Shown: positions 38,001 through 50,000 of the stretch, in pieces
How the letters are laid out: every line of letters starts with the position of its first letter
Position numbering within the stretch: position 1 is the first letter of the stretch
Source: Opisthocomus hoazin
Lineage: Eukaryota > Chordata > Aves > Opisthocomiformes > Opisthocomidae
DNA length: 64,000 nucleotides
Reading direction: 5' to 3'
Assembly (NCBI RefSeq): GCF_030867145.1
Contig: NC_134440.1
Span: 992,001-1,056,000 of the forward strand
Made by a program: the position numbers and the translations under genes
The notes under the pieces: generated by a model
Told to the model about the DNA's origin: nothing
Seen by the model: only the letters and a program-made list of their open reading frames with translations
The model's database searches: none

Positions 38001-41000
38001 GAAGGGAGAGGGAGGGGGAAATGGCTTCAGGCTCTGAGGAGCAGAGGACTTGGCAAAACCAGCACATTTCATGCAGTGCAGGGAACAAGTCGGTCCTGTT
38101 GATATTGGGACTGGTTGTTCAGCTGAGTGGAGGAGGCTGGGTTGTATTTTCTGTCTGCTCCCATCCTCGTGATGAAAATAGATCCTGTCTCCTTAACTGA
38201 TGTTCCCTTCCAGATTGTCTTTGATGAATGCCACAAAGCCAAAAATGCCAGCTCTACTAAAATGGGCAAAGCAGTGCTGGACCTTCAGAACAAGCTGCCT
38301 CAAGCAAGGGTTGTGTATGCCAGTGCCACAGGTGAGCTTCTCTTGGCACTGTGTGGGTGCCGTGCGTAAGCTGTCACCAGTCACCTCTGGGGCTGAAGGA
38401 CGCCCTTGAGGTGTGGGCACGTACGCTCGGAGTACACGGTTGTGCAAGAGGTGAACGGTGCTGCAGTGCTAGAGGGGAGCCCAGGGCGCTAAGTTCTGCC
38501 CCGAGCCCCATCGCTGCCCATTAGTCATGACTTTTTGGCAAATCAGACTAATTTCTCTCCAGTTTAACTTGTTCCTGGCCAGCTGCTCAGCTGTATGGTG
38601 ATGCTTGCCCGCTTCGTGTATGGAGGGCAGTGTCTGGAAGGGTCCTTGGGTCTCCTGAGGAGGCACGATGGCACACGACCATCCCCTTGAGTTCACTTTA
38701 TGTGAGTCGAAACTATTCACAACTGCTGTGGTCTTGCTGACAGCGAATTCTGTTTGAACAGGTGCCTCTGAGCCAAAAAACATGATTTACATGAGCCGCC
38801 TGGGGATCTGGGGGGAGGGCACCCCGTTCAGAGCGTTTGATGAGTTCCTGCATGCAATTGAGAAGAGGTGAGTCAAGTCCAGCGTCCCTCTTCATGTAGC
38901 TTGCATTTTGTGGCAGCCTTTGGCTGGGAAGTGGTGCGGTGCCTGAGGACAGTGTCTGAGGGCTTGGGCCGGGAGGGGTGGTGGTTCTGCAGAGGCACCT
39001 ACCTCCGGCTGCCCCGTGGCACAGGAAGGGCTCTCACAGCTGTCTGCCTCTCCCAGGGGGGTCGGTGCAATGGAGATCGTGGCGATGGACATGAAGGTCA
39101 GTGGAATGTACATCGCCAGGCAGCTCAGTTTCACTGGGGTGACCTTCAGAATCGAGGAGATCCCGCTGGATCAGCAGTACAAGATTGTCTACGACAAGGC
39201 GGCGAAGTTGGTGAGCTGGTCCCACTGCCGCGGGGAGACTTGGTGTTTCATCGTGCTTTGGGCACGGCCACTTGGTATGTGGGAGGGTTTGAGGACCCTA
39301 AACGTGGTGATGACCACAAACTTAATTTGTTTATAAGAAAGAAAAGGGGTACACACTCTCAGCTTATGTAAAAAAAAAAATCATCTTACGCTTTTTTGCT
39401 TCTGTTTGCAAGTTCCATATTTGCAAACCAGAGCTTGCAACATCATGCTAGTGCAGAAAGGAGAGAATGACCAGGCTGTTCATTCAGCCTGACACAGTGA
39501 CACAAACACTGACGTTAAATCAGATTATCACACTGTGCTAATAACCTCCTGCGCAGCAGGAACGAAAAAGAACACTCAGATGTTAACTCAGGCTTTCTCG
39601 GTATTGTCTGCAGTGGGCAGAGGCCTTGATGGTGTTCCAGCAGGCAGCCGACTGGATCGGCCTGGAGTCTCGGAAATCCTTGTGGGGTCAGTTCTGGTCA
39701 GCTCACCAGCGCTTCTTCAAGTACCTCTGCATTGCTGCTAAGGTCCGGCGACTCGTTGAGCTTGCTAAGGAAGAGCTGACGAAGGATAAGGTGTGGTACC
39801 AGGGCCCCGCTCCCGTGGCAGCGGCCGTCAGTCTTACATTACAAGTGATTCTTTTTGTAGTCTGCAACCAAAGGGAGTTATTTATTGTTCAGCTTGGCTT
39901 GAAAGCAATTCCAAACCTCTTTAAGGCTGAATTTTTCTCCAGATTAACCAGAATAAAGTGCAGCGTCCAGGTTTCTGAGAGCATTCACAGTAAATGATAC
40001 TGGGGAGTTAGCATGGCCTCACCTTCCGAGGCATTACCTGCTGCTGGTTTATGTTAGATGTGGACAAGCTGATCTGAAAGGGCGTTTTGAGTCATGTTCA
40101 AGCTAGAAGAGGTACCAGATCCTTCACCTCGAGCACAGCTCTGTCCTTTCATCCCTCTTGATGCAACTTGGAAATCTCAGGCAGAACCTACCTAGCAAAG
40201 CCAGTTAGCTTCTGTAACCAGTCCTCTCTGCGGTGTGAGCAGAGGTCCGGTTTGGATGCAGGAGGATTTGAGAGGCGGTTCTTCGTCAGGAGCCCTGCTG
40301 CAGGCCCAACGTGTATTTGGGACAGGGTCCAAGGGAAGTGTGCCTGGAGCTGTGAAATCCGGCCTCTGGAGCCTGTAGCTGTTTGCCCGATGCCGGCTGC
40401 GGTACGCCCTCCCTGACGCTGTGCCGTCCCTCGTGTTTCCCCGCAGTGTATCGTCATCGGCCTGCAGTCCACCGGGGAGGCTCGCACCAGAGAAGTCCTC
40501 GACGAGAACGATGGGCATCTAAATTGTTTTGTCTCTGCTGCAGAGTGAGTTAAAAATCCCTGGTTTCTTTCTGGGGGGACGCATGGGAGGCTGGAGGCGT
40601 GCTAGGGAAAAGCCCTGCTCTGCGGCCACTGGTCACTGGCCATTCTCGACATGCGGTTTCGTGACGCCTCGCCCTGCGCAGGCTGTGAGTGGAGAGGACG
40701 CTTAGCTGGGTCCTGGAGGTGCGATTTCCTCACTGCCACTTTGTGAGCTAGGTCCTGGATTTTGAAGCCCTCTGTGGTCCGAACTTGCGTGAACAGCCTG
40801 ATGCGGCTCTGCACGCGTGAAGGAATTGGCGGGTGTAGGGGAGCCAGAAGTATGAGCTCAGCGGTAGTTTGTGTGGGTCTGACCCTGGAAAACGGGGCTG
40901 CTGACACTGAAGAAATGAGCAAGAGAGTCTGCCGTAGTGGCAGAGGCTGGGATGACAATGTGAGGCGGCACCGCTGGAGCAGCGGCAGGAAGGAGCGGTC

Positions 41001-44000
41001 CGAGGAGTTTAGATTCGCCAGTGCTGGCTTTCAGCACGTGGACGAGGCAGGACCAGTGTCCTGGTTGTGTTGCCTTCATTCCTAGCTATGAGGAGGGGTG
41101 GTTGTGCCTGCAGTGAAGCCAGCAGCAGGACTCGTGCCACCCTCTGAGCAGAGAATGAGGCTTGTGCTCCCCTCGTTTCTGCAGGGTGCAGAATACCAGC
41201 CTGTCCCACAACGGTGGCTGTTCCTGCGTGGTGGGTGATGAAAACCTGGGACGTTGGGCTGTTACTGTTTTCTTTTGAAGTGACTGCTAATGCAGAGCGA
41301 TGCCGGAGACAGCCCGTGTCCAGTTTGGGCCGAGCTTTCCTCCCTTACTGGTGGGGTTTGCGTTGGTCTGTGTCACTCTGCTGTCTCCAGTCCGTTCCTG
41401 GAAAACGAATGACAGTTTGGTGACGGTGCGCAGGGCACGTCTGACAACTGCTTGGATTGGGTTGGTCTCTTGGGTTGGTTTTCATGTCCCAGAATTCAGG
41501 AACTCGGTCTAGAGGACTGCGTGGTCCCTCTGGGCCTTGTTCGGCTCTCCAGGGAGGAAGGGTCTGCTGGTGATCACACGCGCTGCGCGACTGCCCCCAG
41601 CTCTAGAGGCAAGAGCTCTTTGCTCAGCAGCATTGGCCAGAGCGCCGAGCGTCTTCTGGCATCTGCTGAGCCTCCAGATGCGGCGTCCTGATTTTACAGC
41701 GCTTCAGGGGATTTCTGGAGGGGATTGTGCTGGGAAGAAGCAGTTTAAAAGATGACGAGAAACGGGGTTAAAAATAACTGGACTGTTCAGTGCGTGAACC
41801 CCAGGCCAACCCTTTGTTTGCAGGCGAGCCGAGGAGTGCGAGTGTCAGGAAGGTGAGCGAGGTTTCAGGGCAGGGAGGCTCCAGGCCCAAGAATGAATTT
41901 TTGCCGTTGGAGCGCAGGGTCACCCCCACTCACCCTGCCTGGTGCCGTGGCGTTGCCATCGCGTGAGAGCCAGCGCAGGGCTCTGCCCCTTCAGGGAGCT
42001 GTGCTGTCTCTGCCTCCCTCAGCCCCGCACACCAGGGCCCTTAGGTCTCCCGCCCTGGTTCCCAGCACTCCTTTTTGCTCACACAGGCGAGGTGTCATGT
42101 CCATACCTCTCAGCTGTCGCTTTCAGTGTTTTTTGTTTGTTGTTTTTTTTTTTTCTTCAACCAGAGCTCATTCAGCACTGCCTTCTCATTGCACTGGGGG
42201 TTCATCCCCGCCCAACATGATCAGCATTTAAGCATTTGCTCTTTGGTTTGCAGAACAGCCCACAGAAACATTTGGTTTCCACCTCTTCTGATTTTTCCCA
42301 TTCACCTGAAACCACTACGTATCTGTCTTTTGTCGCTTGGCTCTGTTCCGTCGGCGAGCGAGCCCACGTCCGGTTGATCAGAGGACTTGGTGGAGCACGT
42401 TTGTTGGACAGCCTGGTGGTGGTCTCTGCTGTCGGAGTGTGGAGAGGGGCTGGGACACTGGGACTTACTGGATTTTTCAGTAGTGATGTAACAGCTTCCC
42501 AGTATAGCGTTTCCCATTTAAAACTCCCTCTTGGTTGCTATATAAAGGTCTTCCAACTTTGGCGTGCCACGTGGTAGCGCAGAGCCCAGGGTCTGCTCTG
42601 CCTTTGTGGCAGTGTCTCCGTGGAACGGCCGTGGCGGAGCACGTTTTTCCTGGCGTTACAGCACTTTGGCTTCCCCAGCACGCCCGTCTGACGGCCGGGG
42701 GTCTGCTGGCGCGGCCACGCTCCCGCCGCAGAACCCTTTGGTGAAACGCCCGCTCCGAGTCGCTGCTGTTCTGGAGAGCCACGCTGTAGCAGCCGCTGGC
42801 TGATCACGCGCTGGTAGTCGTGGTGCAGGATTTACCCCCCTTTCATGAAATGTGGTGCTGTCTCAAATACGCATTGCTACATGATAACCAGCAGATGTTC
42901 CTGTTCCTGGTAGCTAGAATAAATTTTGCATCTTACTTTCAGAGGCGTCTTTCTATCACTAATTCAGAAGCACTTTCCTTCAACCAAAAGAAAGAGAGAA
43001 AAAGGAACTGGCATTAAAAGAAAACGTAAGAGCACACTCCACTGCCCAGCGTCTGACCTCCTGCCTTGCTGCTTCACCCCAGCCACTCAGCTTTTTCTTT
43101 TCCTTTTTCCCTTTTCCCTACTTCATGCTTTTAGCTGCTCTGCCCTGGTTTCAGTTTGCCCTCCCGCACATCTCCATCACCTTCTCTCATCTGGAGGACG
43201 GCAGCTCTAGGTCATCCACCCTTTCCTCCCTCTAACCCACTTCCCTGCCACAGCGTAGGTCCTCGCCTCCGCCACTTGCCCAGTAGCTCTGCCCCTCTCC
43301 CCAGCTGCTTGCCCGCCTAGGCTGGTGGGCAGGTTGCACAGGAGTCCTGCCTGCATGTCTGCAGCCCCCTTGCAGCAAGGGGGGTTTCTCCACTGCCCCG
43401 TAGAGCGTGGCAGGTGTCCTGGGGAAAAAAAAATCGCTTCCCTGCCAAATTACTGGCTGCGGCTGCAGGTAAGAAGAGTTTTGGGATTTGTCCTCTGGTG
43501 GGATGTGGGAAAGGGAAGAGGGGTCAGCAGCGCTGGCAGATGATGGAGGGTATCCTGGCTGGCTGCTGTTGCAGAGCAGCCTGTGCCAGCTGGTTTGTGA
43601 AACTCTCACGTAGCAGGGCCATGTCTTGCTGTGCTTGGGAGTAAACAGCGTCCTGAAACACTGGCACCTTCCCGTGCCCTGCACGTTCCTCCGGAGGCAG
43701 TCAGACCTGCGGACTCCTTGCCCCGAGGAGCTTGCACTGCTTAGAGCCGGCTGCGTCTTCGTCCTGACGTGTGCAACTAGCTTCAGCCCTGACAAAGATT
43801 GCCTTGTTCTTCCTTTCTCTCTCTTCTTTTCTGTTTCTCTCCCTGCCCCCCACCCCACCCAGAAGGCTCTGTCTTTGCAAGATTAGCCTTTCATTTGGGG
43901 CAATCTCAGCTATTTTGTGATTTCTCCTCCTCCTCCTCCTCTTTCTGAGCTGGCACTTGCTGTTCTGCATTGATGCACATGGCTGGGGACTCTGCCTTGA

Positions 44001-47000
44001 CACCGCTCGCTCTCCTCTGCAGGGAAGCCGAGGGGCCGCTGTGCCAAGGCTCTGAAGGGCGTGTGTGACCCCGCGGGCGTGATCAAGATCAGCGATGACA
44101 GCAGCACCGACTCCGACATGGGGCTCGACAGTGACTTCAGCTCCTCCCCAGAGTCCATGTTTGAGACGGACGACGTCATCTTCGTGGAGCACACCTACAA
44201 CGGCTTCGCAGCTGAGGGCAGAAGTAAGCACAGCAGCAGCTCGGGGTTCGCCGCTTCCTCGCTGTGGGGAGCTGGGAGCCAGCGTCACTGCGTTACAGTG
44301 CGTGGCTGGAGACGGGCACCCACCCAGCGCCCACAAGCACCGGCAGATCAGACGTGACCCTGTTGGGGAGGATCTGGCTAAGGGGACTGCAGAGTCAGTG
44401 AGCTGATGTGAGGAGGCTCTTGGTGTCTGCTTGGAATGGTGAAGCTGCTTCTGTGCTTGCGGCAGCCTTATGACCTTGGCTAGATTTTATCCTGTGATGA
44501 TCAAAGTTGGGCTTGTGAGGTTGAGTCACGTCAGCCTGCTGTGATCAGTGAGCAGGAAGAATTTGCCCTGTGTGCTCCTTTCCCCACCGAAACAAGAGGA
44601 AGCACAGAGGGAATTCACTCTGTGCTCAGCAGCGTTTATTGCAAGTCAGGGTGTCTTTGCCTGCTCCTCAGATCGTGCCCCCAGGAGCCCTTTCCCCTCT
44701 CTGATTTGCAGCTACCCGGTAACTCCAGACTTTTGCATTTGCATTGCAGGTCATTTTCACATGCTGCCTGCTCAGAAGAAGATGCATGGCCTGAGAGAAC
44801 TAGAACACGTGGAAAAGATGAAGCAGGACCTCCTAGCAAAAGTAAAAGCACTGGGCAAAGAGCTACCTCTCAATACCTTGGATGAACTGATCAATCACTT
44901 TGGGGGCCCGGAGCATGTGGCTGAGGTACTCCTCACAATCCAGAGTGTATTTTGGTGGCACTGGGTGGCAGGAAAAGGGGCCAGCAAAGAAGGTTCCCCC
45001 TGGAGGAGCGCTACCTCTGCTTCTTTGCAATCTGAAAAAGCAGTTGAGAATCACAGAATCACAGAATAGTAGAGGTTGGAAGGGACCTCTGTGGGTCATC
45101 TAGTCCAGCCCCGCTGCTGAAGCAGGGTCACCTACAGCAGGCTGCACAGGACCTTGTCCAGGCGGGGCTGGAATATCTCCAGAGAAGGAGACTCCACAAC
45201 CTCCCTGGGCAGCCTGGGCCAGGGCTCCGTCACCCTCAGAGGGAAGAAGTTCTTCCTCGGGTTCAGCTGGAGCTTCCTCTGCTTCAGTTTGTGCCGTTGC
45301 CCCTTGTCCTGTCGCTGGGCACCACTGAAAAGAGCTTGGCCCCATCCTCCTGACACCCACCCTGCAGATATTTGTAGGCATTTATAAGGTCCCCTCGCAG
45401 CCTTCGCTTCTTCAGGCTGAACAAGCCCAGCTCCCTCAACCTCTCCTCGTAGGGGAGATGCTCCAGTCCCCTCACCATCCTCATAGCCCTCCGTTGGACT
45501 CCCTCCAGTAGCTCCTCATCTTTCTTGATCTGGGGAGCCCAGCACTGGACACAGCACTCTAGATGAGGCCTCCCCAGGGCAGTGTAGAGGGGAAGGAGAA
45601 CCTCCCTCGTCCTGCTGGCCACACTCTTCTTGATGCACCCGAGGATCCCATTGGCTTTCTTGGCAGCCAGGGCACACTGCTGGCTCATGGTTAACCTGTC
45701 GTCCCCCAGGACACCCAGGTCCCTCTCCGCAGAGCTGCTCTCCAGCAGGTCCACCCCAAGCCTGTACTGGTGCATTGACTGTCTGAATTGACTTGCTGCG
45801 CCGTGCAGGTCTCTCCCCTCTGCTAACGGCCTCTCTCTCCCGCGCGGTGTGTGCAGATGACGGGACGGAAGGGCCGGGTGGTTTGCAGACCGGACGGCTC
45901 CGTCATGTTCGAGTCTCGTGCAGAGCAAGGCCTCTCTATAGACCACGTCAACCTGAAGGAGAAGGAGCGTTTTATGAAAGGGGAAAAGGTGAGTTGCGTT
46001 CGAGCTAAGGAAACCCCCAACCATCTGCCCGGGAGCGAGCGCACTGCGAGGGGAAGGAAAGGGAGGGTGCCTTTGCGTGCTGCTGCCTTGCCAGCCTGGC
46101 GCCAACAAGGCCCTGCAGCTTTCTGTTTGACAGAAGGTGGCTGGAAGGTGACAAGGAGTCCTGGGCCCCTTCGTGGGCTGGGGCTACCGCTGTGCTTTGG
46201 GCAGTTTCTTGAAGCACTGTGGCAGATGGCCGGGAGCCTCACTCTCCTTTCTCACTGGTTGTCTCTCTCCCTTAGCTTGTAGCAATAATCTCCGAGGCCT
46301 CCAGCTCAGGTATCTCTCTCCAAGCAGACAGACGGGTGAAAAACCAGAAGCGCCGGGTCCACATGACGCTGGAGCTGCCCTGGAGCGCAGACCGAGCCAT
46401 ACAGCAGTTCGGTGAGGGCTGGGGTCTTGATCGCTGTCCCCTTCCCCCAGCGTGGTGCAGCCCGGGGAAGGAGAGGCGTGCGTGGCCAGTGAGCCAGGCT
46501 GGTGCTGCAGCTGGGCCAGGCGTATTCTGCCCGCTGAGGTACAAGGTGCTCCTGTCTTTTGCCGGGATGGAAACGCAGCCACAAAGCAGTTGTGACTGAT
46601 TTGTCTGGCCGGGAGGGTTTGTGTGGACTTCAGGAGTGATTTGCAGTGGGGGAAGGGGGAGCCCTCCCGTGCCTTTTAGCAGCGTCTCCGCATGAAACAG
46701 GGGGTGCCTGGGGGTTTCTGTTCCACCCTGCGAGGCTCTGTAGGATGGGGGGGCCCAGGTCCTCAGTATGTGAGCACCAAAAAAACAACGCACATCCTAG
46801 CTCAAGCCGGGGAGTCACTCCTCAGCCCAGGGGTCGAGGCTGTAAACTCAGCTCTGCCCCGGCAGCACCGGGGTGGTGAGTGCGCCCGTGCCTCTGTCCC
46901 TTTCCCCCAGGAAGATCTCTCCTTTGAAAGCCAGCCATGACATGGAAAGTTGTTTTGGTGCTCTCACCTCGTGCTCAGCTTCCCTTCCCGCAGCAGACAG

Positions 47001-50000
47001 GCTGTTCCAAGCTCTCCTTTCACCTCTGCTGTGTCCCCGCAGGTCGAACGCACCGATCGAACCAGGTTTCTGCGCCAGAGTATGTCTTCCTTATCTCTGA
47101 GCTGGCAGGGGAGAGGAGGTTTGCATCCATCGTGGCAAAACGCCTGGAGAGCCTTGTAAGTGCCCTGCAGCAGAGAGGTTAACGTGTCGGTTCCAGTTCT
47201 CGCTGAAGAGCTTCCGTTTCGGTGTTCCCGCTCGCGTGGCCGGTGTAACTAGGACGGGGGATTGCATCACCCCCGGCTGAAGGCGTCGCAGTTGTGGACG
47301 CAGAAGGCTTTTAGCATCCTGAGATTTGGGAAAGGAAGTGAAGAATACGTAACAAGGCATCAGGAGGAATTTCAGGGAAGCAGAACCCAGTTCCAGATGC
47401 TGGAATTCCCCCGCTGTTACTGGAGCATACACCCATCTGTTTCCAGAAAGCTGATGAAATAATTAATGGAATAATTAACTTGTCTCTATTTCATATTTCT
47501 TCACTTCTGATAAATTCCCAAATGCTTCTGCGAAGTCTCCATACTCCAGGGGAGCACTGCCTCCCCACAGCTCGTTCTTATCCCGCCCTCTTCCGAGAGG
47601 TGGCTTTGGCCATGCTTCTCTGGTGCGTTGCAACAGCTGAAAGTGGGAACTGTTTTGTTTCATCTGTCTTCCTAGGGTGCCTTAACTCACGGAGACCGCC
47701 GGGCCACTGAGTCCCGAGACCTCAGCAAGTACAACTTTGAGAACAAGGTAACTTCTGGCTGTTCGTAGGCTAGCTCAGCCAAGGAGGGCTTGAAGTAGGT
47801 AGTTGGCAAGTGCCTTTGGTGGGAGCCGGAGCCAGGAAGATCATTGCTGGCATCTGCAGGCAGGATCTGGCCTAGCAGCATCGGCACCGTGCTGCTGGCC
47901 CGTGGCCCTGGGCTGGTATCGGTACAGAACTGAGCTAATGTCAGCGCCGTGGATCAGAGCACCACGCTGGCGTGGGCCTTGTGCTCCCACGGGGAGCCGG
48001 GAAGGGTGCTGGAGCCTCTGCGCCCCAGGGAGCCGGTGCTGGGTGCGGACGTGCGGGTTGCTGAGCCCTGCTCCCCCGGGGACAGAGCAGGGCCCTGACA
48101 CGCGGCTTCCCCCTGGGCACAGCCGCCAGGTCGGTGGCCTTCCTGGAAGCGGTGGCTTTCTCTGCAGTGCCAGGCAGCGAGTTGTGACACACCGAGTCCA
48201 CTGCTGGGCTGCCAGCGTCGGTTCGTCCGTGCCTGACTCTCGTCTCCTTTCGCAGTACGGGGCTAAAGCACTGGACAGGGTCCTCTCCACTATCCTCAGC
48301 AACACGGAGAGCAGAGTTCCCGTGCCCAAGAGCTACGACGGAGGGGAGGCTGCGTTTTTCCATGGTAAGAGCGTGACCAGTTCTGGGGTTTCGTGCTGGC
48401 TGGGTGGGTCTCGGGTCTGGGATGCCTGAAGAGCTGAGCAGAAGAGCGGAGAGGGGGAACAGTGCACCGGGCTGCGCAGCTCGCTGGAGAGTGGGGCGAC
48501 TGGCCACCCAGGTGCACGTCGCCCTGCCAGCCGTGGGGGAAAGCGGGCCTGGGACAGGCTTAGCTGTGGAACTGCGGGCACAGCTGGAGGGGAAAGCTGG
48601 GGGAGGCTTAGCCCGAAAATCCACGAGCCGTTTTCTGCCGTTCCAGAAATGAAGCAAGGTCTCATCTCTGTGGGGATCTGCTGCAATCAGATGAAGTATG
48701 GCACAGTGGCAGTGGAGAAAGGTGCGTCTCAAACTTGTCCTGCCCAACACAGGGGAGAACTGAAAGAGGCGGGGGTGTCACAGCCCGCCCGGTCCACCTG
48801 CACCGGCGCACAGCCTCGAGGGGTTTGCTGTGCAGCCGGGGCAGGGTGTTTGCTCCGGGGAGAGGGTCCTGTGGGGAGCAGCCCCCAGTGCAGGCCGCGT
48901 TCCCCCGCAGCAGCCGGGCAGCTGACCGCAGCCGGGAGCAGCAGCCCAAGGGCTGCTCTCTTGTGCCTTAGCGCTGGGCTGCTGCCGGAGGGCCCGACGG
49001 GTGGCTTGGTGGGTGGCTCTTTGAGAGCGTGCTGGGGGTGCCATGCCCAGCTGCGCGGTGTGCCCTGACCCGCCGCGCTCTTGCAGACTGCTCCATCACC
49101 AAGTTCCTGAACCGCATCCTGGGGCTGGAGGTGGACAAGCAGAACATGCTCTTCCAGTATTTTTCTGACACCTTTGACTATCTGATTGAAAAGGACAAGA
49201 AGGAGGGCAAATACGACATGGGCATCCTCGGTAAGGAGAAAGAGAGGTGGCCAGATCTCTCCCGACTGCAGCTCTGACGTTCCCTGCTCCTCCCTGTGCT
49301 GACTGACGGCTGTTCCAGCCTGCACCGACACTGTGGCTGTCTCGGGCACTGCGGTGTCCCCGCGCAGCGCAGATCCCAAGGCTCTTACAGGGAGAGGCGG
49401 TGGTACAGGAAGATGGATCTTACAGCTGCCGTGTGTTTTGGTCTTTCCTCCTGCTATAGATTTAGCTCCAGGAGTGGATGAGATCTATGAGGAGAGCAAG
49501 GAGGTCTTCCTGACCCCTGGGCACCCGCAGGATGGGCAGGTCGTGTTTTATAAGGTAGGCAGCCTGCACAGCTATCTCTGCGGTTCAGTCTTCTCCAGGG
49601 CTTCCCAGCCTGGGGCTGCGAGCTGCTGGGTCCCTGCCCCGTGGCCTTGTGTCATCTTTGTGTCATGGAGTTGCACAGAGGTGGCAAGGAGAGGCCCCGG
49701 GGGCTTGGGGCTGCCGTACCCGGGTGGGCAATCTGACAGTGCCTCTTCCAGGCTGCAGCAGCACCGAGTGTGTTGAGGGTGGGATCTGTGAGACAGACAC
49801 TGATGCACGTGTCCTGCCCCGTGACATTACAGAATCCTCTTTGTCCCTGTTCAGATCAGTGTCGACAGAGGCTTAAAGTGGGAGGAAGCTTATGAGAAGT
49901 CTCTCAAACTGACAGGATCCTTCGATGGGTTCTACCTCTCCTACAAGGTAGGTCCCTGGGCTCTGCCAGGGTGGCATCTCAGCTTGGAGGGTGACTCCTA

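Noticed and set aside
45284-46108. 274-codon - strand frame as a separate gene
   Set aside because: Its downstream half is CR1 reverse transcriptase and its upstream half is antisense to SBNO2 exon 19 and intron 19.
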